Assembly: GCA_030833985.1 (NCBI GenBank)
Contig: JAURGC010000010.1
Location: 1 to 32,363 of the forward strand
Direction of reading: 5' to 3'
DNA: 32,363 bases
From: Algoriphagus sp.
Lineage (GTDB): Bacteria > Bacteroidota > Bacteroidia > Cytophagales > Cyclobacteriaceae
Under the pieces are notes generated by a model that saw nothing but the letters and a program-made list of their open reading frames with translations, had not been told where the DNA came from and searched no databases. The translations under genes and the position numbers were made by a program. The stretch's first letter is position 1. The number at the start of each line of letters is the position of its first letter. This document shows positions 8,336 to 18,875 of this stretch, one piece after another.

Positions 8336-10507
8336 TCAACTTAATTCTGTTGAACTCGTTTCTTCGATAGTTTCAAAAGGTTCCTTGTCTTCTACTAATT
8401 TAACTTGGAGTACTTCACTTGCTTCCACCTTAAAAAACTCTTGGTGAATATTAAACTTTGATTCACCCTCTTTTGGTGCCTTTGCTACGTACGTCCCATC
8501 TTCCTGCATGGAATACGAGTTGACATTATCTCTTAGGTTGTAAGATAGAATGTTAATCAACTGTTTTTCTAAAAGTGGTGCTTCCACTTTAAACAAGGAT
8601 TCCAATCGCTTATCAAAACTTCGAACCATCATGTCTGCACTACCAGAGTAGGTACGGGTATCGCCGTTGTTGTGAAAATGGTAAATGCGGCTATGTTCTA
8701 AGAAATCTCCCACAATGGAAAGAACTTCAATATTTTCACTCAATCCTATTCTTCCTGGGCGAAGGCAGCAAATACCTCGAACAATCAACTTGACCGGTAC
8801 TCCTTGTTGGGAAGCACGGTACAGGGCATAGATGATTTCCGAATCTTCCAAAGAATTTACCTTTATAAATATGCCGCTAGGAAGTCCGTTTTTGGCATGT
8901 ACTGCTTCTTTTTCAATAAAAGAAATTAGTTGATGCCGCATATCCCTAGGTGCTGTGATCAAATTGGTATAGTCTGTAGGCAGGGAATGACCTGTAATTA
9001 CATTGAAAAATTCAGATACATCATTGGCTAATGTCTCGTTGGTGGTAAGTAATCCAATATCCGTGTACAGACGGGCTGTATCCTCGTTGTAGTTTCCCGA
9101 CCCCAAATGCACATAGCGTGTAATCTCTTGATCATCTTTTTTTACGATGAGCAAGAGTTTGGTATGCGTTTTTAAATTGGAAATCCCATAAATAACAAAG
9201 CAACCTGCTTTTTGAAGTTTCTTCGCTTCCCGGATATTATTTTCTTCATCAAAACGAGCTTTGACTTCAAACAAAACAGAAACGTGTTTTCCATTTTCCG
9301 CTGCTCGAAGTAGGGCTTTGGTAATTCTACTATCCTTGGCAAGACGATAAATGGTCATTTTTATGGCCATTACATCGGGATCCTCTGCTGCATTCTCTAT
9401 TAGATCCAAAATCGAATCAATGTTATTGTAAGGATGGTGCAGTAGTATATCTCGCTCCTTGAGCGTTTCAAAAATATCTACACTTCCCTCCTCTTGGTAC
9501 GAGAGTGGTTTAACAGGATTGGGTATTTGGGGCAATCGTTCTTTAAAGCGTTTATTACCTACAATCTGCCAAAGTCCAGTAAAATCAATCATACTAGCCC
9601 TTTTTACAATAAATACCGCATCCGGACGCAAATTCCAACGTTCGAGTAAGGCATTTAACATCCACTTGGAGTACCCTTCCTCAATGTCAATCCGAACTAC
9701 ACGTCCAGTTTTTCGCTCCATCAACTTACGCTTCACCTCCTCAAGGAAGTTGGCATCCATGTCCTCACTTTCTTCTAAAGTAAAATCGCCATTTCGGGTA
9801 ATTCTAAAAAGACTGACCGATTCGATTTCCACATTTCGAAAAAGGGAAATCAAATTTTCTCGGATAACTTCTTCGATGGGAATAAGAGTTAACGAGTTTT
9901 CACGTTCAATCTCAAAGAATCGAGGAATATTGGCAGGAATTTGGACAAAGCTCATCTTCCGCATGTCTTTTCGTTCCCCTGGACTCGTAGTGACCACCCC
10001 AAAAACGAGCAGCTTGTTCATCAAAATCGGAAAAGTGCGGTAACCGTCGTACACCATAGGCGTCAGCATCGGATAGATCGCTTTTAAAAAATATTGTTTT
10101 ACTTTTTCTTGCTCTTCTGAGGAGATTTTTGATACGTTGACCAAAGAAATTCCTTCTTGATGCAATTCTGGTAGAATGGTCTGAATAAAATGTTGTTCTT
10201 GGTCACCATGAAATCGCTGGCATTCTTTCATTAACTTTTCCTTGAAAGGTTCTTCACGCAAACCCGAGTAATCCACCCGCTCTTTTTCATAGTCCAGGTA
10301 ATTGTACAAGGAGCCCACACGAATCATAAAAAACTCATCCATATTGGATGCGGTGATTGCCAAGAACTTTAATTTTTCAAAGATGCTTCGAAAAGTTTTT
10401 TTGGATTGATCAAGGACTCGTTCATTGAATTTCACCCAACTCAGATCTCTACTGATTAGGTCACTTTTTTGAATAGTCGGTTCGTATTTATCTGCTGCCA
10501 GTTTCAT
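8336..10507 (-). CDS. ppk1: Polyphosphate kinase 1
   Basis: 723 aa; RDLSWVKFNERVLDQ, LLHHPYNNIDSILDLIENAAEDPDVMAIKMTIYRLAKDS, KTHTKLLLIVKK, GSGNYNEDTARLYTDIGLLT. Confidence 0.95.
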   Translation of the reverse strand: MKLAADKYEPTIQKSDLISRDLSWVKFNERVLDQSKKTFRSIFEKLKFLAITASNMDEFFMIRVGSLYNYLDYEKERVDYSGLREEPFKEKLMKECQRFHGDQEQHFIQTILPELHQEGISLVNVSKISSEEQEKVKQYFLKAIYPMLTPMVYDGYRTFPILMNKLLVFGVVTTSPGERKDMRKMSFVQIPANIPRFFEIERENSLTLIPIEEVIRENLISLFRNVEIESVSLFRITRNGDFTLEESEDMDANFLEEVKRKLMERKTGRVVRIDIEEGYSKWMLNALLERWNLRPDAVFIVKRASMIDFTGLWQIVGNKRFKERLPQIPNPVKPLSYQEEGSVDIFETLKERDILLHHPYNNIDSILDLIENAAEDPDVMAIKMTIYRLAKDSRITKALLRAAENGKHVSVLFEVKARFDEENNIREAKKLQKAGCFVIYGISNLKTHTKLLLIVKKDDQEITRYVHLGSGNYNEDTARLYTDIGLLTTNETLANDVSEFFNVITGHSLPTDYTNLITAPRDMRHQLISFIEKEAVHAKNGLPSGIFIKVNSLEDSEIIYALYRASQQGVPVKLIVRGICCLRPGRIGLSENIEVLSIVGDFLEHSRIYHFHNNGDTRTYSGSADMMVRSFDKRLESLFKVEAPLLEKQLINILSYNLRDNVNSYSMQEDGTYVAKAPKEGESKFNIHQEFFKVEASEVLQVKLVEDKEPFETIEETSSTELS

Positions 10508-10580
10508 ACAGGTTCATTATTTTTTGGGTGATCTTACGAGATTAACGAATCTATGTTGGTGTTCTTTAATTTTTTTTTAG

Positions 10581-10605
10581 AAAAAAAAGGGGCTAAAAAG
10601 CCCCC
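10581..10605 (-). terminator. Rho-independent terminator of gyrB
   Basis: On the minus strand: GGGGCTTTTTAGCCCC hairpin followed by TTTTTTTT, just after the gyrB stop. Confidence 0.88.
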
Positions 10606-10610
10606 AGAAA

Positions 10611-12614
<2,004 letters not shown>

Positions 12615-12912
12615 TTACTACTTAGTTATGCCGCAATTTAGAAAAAAAAAGTGACTTACATGGGGGTTTTTAGAAAGACTTTTAAGCCAATTTTGAAGTA
12701 AAAACGATTATTTTTCTCCAAATTTTATTTCGTAATATTTCGTTTTACATATGCGCAAGTAATTTTTTATGTAATTTTTTTTAACCTATATCACTGGTTT
12801 TCAACACTTCATTTTTTTTGTTTATTTTTTTTTAATTTTTTTAAAACAAATTTTTTTCTGTAAACTTATGTTATTGTAAAAGTTAGTTAACATCAACCAA
12901 AACCAAACAACT

Positions 12913-13647
12913 ATGAATTACACGTTATTGGCGGATCTTGTTGGGTTAGACAAGATCATCAACTCAGATCCAGTAGCCATTACCTTCTTTATTGGGTACA
13001 TGGCTATGTTTGCCTCTGCAGTTTTCTTTTTCGCAGAAAGAAACTCAGTGGAAGGAAAGTGGAAGCTTTCCCTATTGGTATCCGGACTTATTACGGGTAT
13101 CGCTGCAGTACATTACTATTACATGAGAGATTTCTACCTACAAACAGGATCTAGCCCTACGGCTTTCCGTTATGTAGACTGGACCTTGACTGTACCTTTG
13201 ATGTGCGTTGAGTTTTACCTATTAACTAAGCCTTTCGGCGCAAAAGGTTCTACCCTTTTCAAGTTGATTGTTGCTTCCTTGTTGATGTTGGTAACAGGCT
13301 ACATTGGAGAAACCTCCGGCCTTGACAGCAATATCATGTGGGGTATTCTTTCAACAGTAGGCTACTTGTACATTGTGTACGAAGTATTTGCTGGTGACGT
13401 AGCCAAATTGGCAAGCAGCTCCAACAGCCCTGCATTAGGAAAGGCAATGTTCCTTTTGAAAATCTTCATCACTTTAGGATGGTCCATTTATCCTATAGGA
13501 TACATGGTACTTCCAGGAAACTTGCTTTCTGGTATGTTTGAAGTAAGCTCTATCGATCTATTCTACAACCTTGCTGATGCAATCAACAAAATCGGTTTTG
13601 GTTTGGTAGTTTACTCTGTAGCAGTTGCTGAAAGCAGCAAAAAATAA
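12913..13647 (+). CDS. Microbial rhodopsin, light-driven proton pump (proteorhodopsin-like, DTE motif)
   Basis: 7-TM, 244 aa; helix C RYVDWTLTVPLMCVEFY (D89/T93/E100, M97 at the tuning site), helix B AAVHYYYMRD, helix G NLADAINKIGFG (retinal Lys226, Asp222). Confidence 0.96.
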   Translation: MNYTLLADLVGLDKIINSDPVAITFFIGYMAMFASAVFFFAERNSVEGKWKLSLLVSGLITGIAAVHYYYMRDFYLQTGSSPTAFRYVDWTLTVPLMCVEFYLLTKPFGAKGSTLFKLIVASLLMLVTGYIGETSGLDSNIMWGILSTVGYLYIVYEVFAGDVAKLASSSNSPALGKAMFLLKIFITLGWSIYPIGYMVLPGNLLSGMFEVSSIDLFYNLADAINKIGFGLVVYSVAVAESSKK

Positions 13648-13657
13648 TTAATCTAAG

Positions 13658-13690
13658 AACTGCCTGTACGAAAGTGCAGGCAGTTTTTTT
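13658..13690 (+). terminator. Intrinsic terminator/attenuator between the rhodopsin gene and crtY
   Basis: AACTGCCTGTAC-GAAA-GTGCAGGCAGTT (12-bp stem with one G.T, GNRA-type loop) followed by a T tract. Confidence 0.88.
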
Positions 13691-13696
13691 GTACCT

Positions 13697-14836
13697 ATGA
13701 AAAAATACGACTACATACTAGCAGGAGGAGGATGCGCAGGCTTGAGCCTAGTCTACCATCTACTAGATAGTAGTTTGAAAGATTCCACTATTCTTATTCT
13801 TGAACCTACACTAGGTGAGGTTCCCAACAAAACCTGGTGCTACTGGAACACAGCAGCCCTCCCTATTCACCCAGTAGCAGCTAGATTTTCCTGGAACTCG
13901 TTTTACTTACAGCAGGGAAAGCAGCAACACCAACATGGGTTTGAAAAATTATCCTATTACCACCTCAACTCGCATGACTTCTACGCACACGTGCTCGAGA
14001 AAATTAAAAACTTTCCCAACGTACATTTTTTGAAAGAGGAGGTGAGTACCATTCGCTGCATCAAAAACGAAGTTTACGTAGAAACAAAAACCTCAGGAAC
14101 CTATAGCAGTAGTTACGTATTTGATTCACGTAATTTTGTAAGTACTGATACTCAAAACATTTTAAATCAGGTATTTATAGGATTACGAATTAAAAGTCAA
14201 ACCGCTGTATTTGACCCCAACTCCTTAGGCTTGATGGATTTCGACACGGCCTCATCTTCTGGATTTGATTTCATCTATACGCTCCCATTCTCTAGTCAAG
14301 AGGCATTGATTGAATACACGGCCTATACGAGTGAAGCCCGCGGGGAAGAGGCACTTCTAAATTCTCTGAAGGATTTTCTCAAACAAAAATATGGGGCACT
14401 AGCATACGAAATCACCTTTCAAGAATCTGGTCAGATTCCAATGACCACCCGAGTTCAGTCACAAACTTCTGGGCAACGCCATGTTCGAATCGGTACGGCA
14501 GCAGGTTGGACTAAGCCTTCTACGGGCTATACCTTCGCTCAAATTCAAGAAAACTGCAACCAACTAGTTACTCGCTTGGAAATGGGAGACAGTCAAGGCC
14601 TTCGATTCCCTCGGAAGTCACGTTTCATTTTCTACGACAACATCCTACTTAGCATTGCACACCACTGGCCCAAGCGCCTTCCTGGGGTATTTATCAATCT
14701 TTTTTCGACCTCTTCTCCCGACTTGGTATTTCGGTTTTTGTCTGAAAAAACAACCTTTTTGGAAGAAATCAAACTCTTATCACGCTTAAAATTTGGCATT
14801 TTTTTAAAAGGACTTACCCGATATGGCACGTATTGA
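13697..14836 (+). CDS. crtY: Lycopene beta-cyclase, CrtY family
   Basis: N-terminal FAD-type motif YDYILAGGGCAGLSLVYHLL, PNKTWCYW, IPMTTRVQ, GTAAGWTKPSTGYTFA; position between a rhodopsin and blh. Confidence 0.92.
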   Translation: MKKYDYILAGGGCAGLSLVYHLLDSSLKDSTILILEPTLGEVPNKTWCYWNTAALPIHPVAARFSWNSFYLQQGKQQHQHGFEKLSYYHLNSHDFYAHVLEKIKNFPNVHFLKEEVSTIRCIKNEVYVETKTSGTYSSSYVFDSRNFVSTDTQNILNQVFIGLRIKSQTAVFDPNSLGLMDFDTASSSGFDFIYTLPFSSQEALIEYTAYTSEARGEEALLNSLKDFLKQKYGALAYEITFQESGQIPMTTRVQSQTSGQRHVRIGTAAGWTKPSTGYTFAQIQENCNQLVTRLEMGDSQGLRFPRKSRFIFYDNILLSIAHHWPKRLPGVFINLFSTSSPDLVFRFLSEKTTFLEEIKLLSRLKFGIFLKGLTRYGTY

Positions 14837-15701
14837 ATACTTAGCCAAAGGTCTTGGATTAGGAATTGCTACCCTATTCCTAGTCCTTCCTAATCTCCCA
14901 CAAGAGATTCAATTATTTATTTTTGCTTTGATTATTTTATTTGTAGGTATTCCTCATGGAGGCATTGATCATTTGATTCATAATCCAACTATTACCCCAC
15001 GCGGATTAGCTAGATTTATCCTTCGGTACCTACTCCTGATGTTGGGCTATGGATTGATGTGGTGGTTTTTGCCTCTAGCCGCGTTAATTGCCTTTTTAGG
15101 AATGTCAGCTTACCATTTCGGTCAATCACATTTCCTGGAACAAGGAAAATTAGAAAATAAGGAAGGGCTGCTTTACTTACTTAAAGGCGCATTTTTTCTA
15201 TTCCTCATTCTCTTTGGAGATTGGAGCATGACCCAGAAAATCTTGAGTTCCATGATCTCCATAGACCTTTCTGAAGAATTTAGACTGGGATTTTTGGGTT
15301 TCTTGTTGGTTAGTTCCCTGATCGCTCAAGGCTTCAGTACCCAACCTTTCGGCTTAACTGATGGACTGGATTACCTGATCCTTGCCCCAATCCTTTATTT
15401 CAGCCCACTTTTAATTGGTTTTAGTGTGTATTTTGGATTCTGGCATTCCCTACCCAGCATGCTTGCGGAATATGCTTACTTGAGGAACATCCCGGCTTTT
15501 AACTCTCCCTTAAAATTCGGGAAACAATTACTCCCTTTTTCTGGAATTAGTTTGGTGGGAATAGCAGCTATTCTAGTTGTTGGTCTGGAATTTTTAGCAC
15601 CCAACCAACTTTACCTGCTATTTTTTGTGCTAATTTCACTGATTTCCCTCCCACATATCCTGTATATGGACACCTTTTTGAAAGAGAAACTTCAAAATTG
15701 A
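14823..15701 (+). CDS. blh: Brp/Blh-family beta-carotene 15,15'-dioxygenase (retinal synthesis)
   Basis: Multi-TM protein with FVGIPHGGIDHLIHN, SAYHFGQSHF, GFWHSLPSML conserved His motifs; overlaps the crtY end by 14 bp. Confidence 0.92.
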   Translation: MARIEYLAKGLGLGIATLFLVLPNLPQEIQLFIFALIILFVGIPHGGIDHLIHNPTITPRGLARFILRYLLLMLGYGLMWWFLPLAALIAFLGMSAYHFGQSHFLEQGKLENKEGLLYLLKGAFFLFLILFGDWSMTQKILSSMISIDLSEEFRLGFLGFLLVSSLIAQGFSTQPFGLTDGLDYLILAPILYFSPLLIGFSVYFGFWHSLPSMLAEYAYLRNIPAFNSPLKFGKQLLPFSGISLVGIAAILVVGLEFLAPNQLYLLFFVLISLISLPHILYMDTFLKEKLQN

Positions 15702-16078
15702 CCGGTAGTCAACAATACCAAGGTACAAGCTTCAAGCACCTCAATACCAGTTGATCTGGCTTGGGAATAAGCTTTTAGATTTTCAGTTCCAGGATTAAAA
15801 ATAATACGCTTAGGCCCAAGTCCGATCAGGTAATCTATCCATTCAGACTGGTTGGAAGGTCCTAAATACAAGGTTACCGTATGGATTCCTTCTAAAATGG
15901 GTTTTTGACGTAAGTCTAGGATCTCCTTTCCAAACACAATTCCTTTTTTGATCCCTATTGGAATAAAAGAGATTCCTTTGGATTGCAACAAGTCGGCAGC
16001 TCGGTAAGCATAGCGCTCAGGATTAGCTGTAGCGCCCACTACTAGCGTCAATTTGATCTTATTTGGCACGTTGTCCAT
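15692..16078 (-). CDS. CoA-binding domain protein (YccU-like)
   Basis: KLTLVVGATANPERYAYRAADLLQSKGISFIPIG...LYLGPSNQSEWIDYLIGLGPKRIIFNPGTEN; start chosen at MDNVPNK. Confidence 0.85.
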   Translation of the reverse strand: MDNVPNKIKLTLVVGATANPERYAYRAADLLQSKGISFIPIGIKKGIVFGKEILDLRQKPILEGIHTVTLYLGPSNQSEWIDYLIGLGPKRIIFNPGTENLKAYSQARSTGIEVLEACTLVLLTTGQF

Positions 16079-17042
16079 AGTGCCGATCTCGCTCAAAGGT
16101 GTCCATGTGACGGTGCTTTTTACTCTCGTAAATATCGTCTAACGAGAGTAAGATCCCGGTCTCCTCTACCTCTCCAAATTCGTCGTTCAGCGCAGTTCCA
16201 AAATTTCGCATACTTGGTGATAGGTTCATGTATGCATTGATCAGCGGTGGAATATTTTCTCCCAATGCCCGGATTCTCCCATTAAGTACCTTGTAACCCT
16301 CCTTGTAATCCAAACCTTCAAATGGATTGGGATGAGAAAGGATATCTGTTTCGTAGGTTAACTTTAACTTTTCTTTTGGTTTCACTAATCCTTGATTATC
16401 AGGGAAATAATGATTCATAAAGTAAAGTAAAAAATCGCGACCCTCCCGGTTGTAATGCGGGTACATAGTTACCTTTCCAAACAGGTATTTGACATGGGGA
16501 TGAAGAAGTACAAAGGCTCCCAATCCATCCCAAAGATTGTCTAGACTAAACATTCCTTTGCGGTTGTCCAAACTAGGCTGGTAACTGGGTTGAACAAAAG
16601 ACCTCCCCAACTCAATCGTATAGGGCAAGTAGTTTTGAATAAAATCTGTTGAAAAGTCAAATAAATGAGACGTAGAAAGTCGGATTTCTCCATCTACTCC
16701 TTGAGCATCTTTGCAACAAATAAGTCGGTATCCCGCTACAATTTGTTGGTCTTCCTCGTTCCAGGTGATGAGCTGTTCGTAGCAAGTTTCGCTCGTATCA
16801 TTTTCATCCAAATCCAATTCCCTACCTGTACCTCCCCCTGCTGCTCGAAAGGTCAATTCACGAAGTCTACCTATCTCACGCACCACATTCGGCGCATTGT
16901 GGTAATTGACCACGTACACAATATTGTCCCCATTGTTGGTATAACGAAGGAATCGCTCAGGACTAAGTTCTGCCTTCAATAGTTCACGATCCACCGCAGG
17001 AATAAGCGCTTTCACCTCAGGCATTCGTTTTTCCAAGTTCAT
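16059..17042 (-). CDS. GNAT-type N-acyltransferase (OlsB/GlsB-like, hemolysin-like acyl transferase)
   Basis: REIGRLRELTFRAAGGGTGRELDLDENDTSETCYEQLITWNEEDQQIVAGYRL, IELGRSFVQPSYQ are typical of the OlsB-like N-acyltransferase family. Confidence 0.85.
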   Translation of the reverse strand: MNLEKRMPEVKALIPAVDRELLKAELSPERFLRYTNNGDNIVYVVNYHNAPNVVREIGRLRELTFRAAGGGTGRELDLDENDTSETCYEQLITWNEEDQQIVAGYRLICCKDAQGVDGEIRLSTSHLFDFSTDFIQNYLPYTIELGRSFVQPSYQPSLDNRKGMFSLDNLWDGLGAFVLLHPHVKYLFGKVTMYPHYNREGRDFLLYFMNHYFPDNQGLVKPKEKLKLTYETDILSHPNPFEGLDYKEGYKVLNGRIRALGENIPPLINAYMNLSPSMRNFGTALNDEFGEVEETGILLSLDDIYESKKHRHMDTFERDRHYGQRAK

Positions 17043-17838
17043 ACACTTTTGATTTCATGTGGTCTGCCCACTCTGGATCGGATTTACTTCCGTCAAAATA
17101 GGTATAGGGCAACGGCTTTCCAAGTGTGAGGTGAATTTTGCCTTTGCGCTGTTTGTACATTTCATCCACTAACCAGAACATTTCTAAGTTAACCTTCAGT
17201 CCTATTTTTTTTCTAAAGTTGGCTAAATTGTAAAAAAACGAAGAATTTTTACCTGAAATATGAGTAGGAATCACCGGCATTTGGTATTGTTTTGCCTTGG
17301 CAATAAAGCTCTTTTTCCAGAGTAAATCTTTGATCCCTTGCTCTTGCTTACGAGAGACGAGGCCAGCAGGGAATATCAATACTACATAACCCTGAGAATA
17401 CACCTCTTCAATGCGTTGATTGGCCTCTGAGGAATTTTTTCCAAATTTATTAACTGGGACAAAAAGCGGTTCAAAATTATTGAAAGTCATCAGTAGATCA
17501 TTTACCAAAATGCGTACATCTGGACGAATTTTGCCAATAGCTTGAACAAAAGCGATTCCATCCATACCCCCTAGGGGATGGTTGGAAGCCAAAATTACCC
17601 CCCCAGTTTTTGGGATATTTTCTGCTCCACTTACCGTCACTTCCATCTCAAATTCTTGAATCAGTGCGTTGGCAAAGTCCCAGCCTTTTTTGGAAAGGTG
17701 CTTATTCAGCACCGAATTGAGCCATTCCTCGTGCGTCACCCGCTTCACGTAGCGAAGCAAAAATCCAGGAATCCACTTCAAGAGATTTGGGTTTTTTAAA
17801 GCAATCGCTTTTTCTATATCTATAAATTTTTGAGACAT
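17017..17838 (-). CDS. 1-acyl-glycerol-phosphate-type O-acyltransferase (PlsC-like)
   Basis: ILASNHPLGGMDGIAFVQAIG (NHxxxxD-type motif), LFVPVNKFGKNSSEANQRI, VLIFPAGLVSRKQ; overlaps the N-acyltransferase gene by 26 bp. Confidence 0.85.
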   Translation of the reverse strand: MSQKFIDIEKAIALKNPNLLKWIPGFLLRYVKRVTHEEWLNSVLNKHLSKKGWDFANALIQEFEMEVTVSGAENIPKTGGVILASNHPLGGMDGIAFVQAIGKIRPDVRILVNDLLMTFNNFEPLFVPVNKFGKNSSEANQRIEEVYSQGYVVLIFPAGLVSRKQEQGIKDLLWKKSFIAKAKQYQMPVIPTHISGKNSSFFYNLANFRKKIGLKVNLEMFWLVDEMYKQRKGKIHLTLGKPLPYTYFDGSKSDPEWADHMKSKVYELGKTNA

Positions 17839-17998
17839 GGCTCAATCAAAAACAAGAGTTAATTTCTTCCTACAACCCCACATAAGGGCTAATTAGTCAA
17901 AAATAGAAAAAAATCTAGCATACAAACCCCGAACAAGCCCCTGGTTTTCTAGTTTCCTGAAAACCAAGTACCTTGTTTTAAAATTGACCCCTAAAAAA

Positions 17999-18844
17999 AT
18001 GAACCTTGTTCTCACCGGAAGCACCTCCGGTATCGGATGGGAAACCCTCCTTGCATTATTGCCACAATTTGATCGGGTTTATCTACCCGTTAGAAACCTT
18101 GCCAAGGCAGAGAAGCTGATTCAACACCTTCCCGAAAAAGAAAAGATTGTTCTGATTTACCTAGACCTCAGCCAGCTCGCTTCGGTCAAGCAAGGTGCTG
18201 AGGAAATTTGCCGGCAAATCGATGAAATTCATGTCCTAATCAACAATGCTGGCGGGATGTATCCAGCAGGAAAAAGAAGCAGCGAAGGACTCGATCTCAG
18301 TTTCTGCAGCAATCATCTTGGACAGTTTCTCTTGTTTCAAGAATTGCTACCAGCTTTGATCAAAGGGCAAGCCAAGGTTATTCAAGTAAGTTCCGAAGCA
18401 CATCGCATCGCTGGTTATCCAGAAAAGGATTTTTCCCTGCGTAAATCTTTAAATACGGTATCTTCCTATGCAAAAGTTAAATTATATAATATCCTGTTTA
18501 CGAATGAGATAAAAATCAACTACGAAGAGGATGGGTTAAATGCTTATTCCCTCCATCCAGGAGCTGTTCGAACAGCCTTTGGCTCGGAAGCCTCTTCTTG
18601 GGCCAAAGGGATTATTACCTTGACCAAACTCTTTTTTATCTCTCCAAAAGAAGGTGCTGCCACCACCATTTTTTTGGCTACCACGCCAAAGGAAAATCTT
18701 AAAAATGGGGGCTACTACAAAAATAAAAAGTTAAGCACTCCCTCCACCCTTGGAAGGGATTCCAAACTTGGAAAAGCTCTTTGGGAGTTTAGCCTTACAG
18801 AAATTCAACGCGTAATGGCCAACAGGAGTACCAACAAGCAGTAA
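17999..18844 (+). CDS. Short-chain dehydrogenase/reductase family protein
   Basis: NLVLTGSTSGIGWETLLAL (Rossmann TGxxxGIG), NNAGGMYP; start set to the ATG at 17999. Confidence 0.88.
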   Translation: MNLVLTGSTSGIGWETLLALLPQFDRVYLPVRNLAKAEKLIQHLPEKEKIVLIYLDLSQLASVKQGAEEICRQIDEIHVLINNAGGMYPAGKRSSEGLDLSFCSNHLGQFLLFQELLPALIKGQAKVIQVSSEAHRIAGYPEKDFSLRKSLNTVSSYAKVKLYNILFTNEIKINYEEDGLNAYSLHPGAVRTAFGSEASSWAKGIITLTKLFFISPKEGAATTIFLATTPKENLKNGGYYKNKKLSTPSTLGRDSKLGKALWEFSLTEIQRVMANRSTNKQ

Positions 18845-18875
18845 GAAGCCCACGAAATTCTGTAGTTTTGTAGCA

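Noticed and set aside
9459-10043. 194-aa plus-strand ORF antisense to ppk1
   Set aside because: No recognisable domain, low-complexity Ser/Arg-rich translation, fully inside a strongly supported ppk1 gene.
13168-13212. Sodium- or chloride-pumping rhodopsin (NDQ/NTQ motifs)
   Set aside because: Helix C residues are D89/T93/E100 (DTE), the proton-pump pattern.
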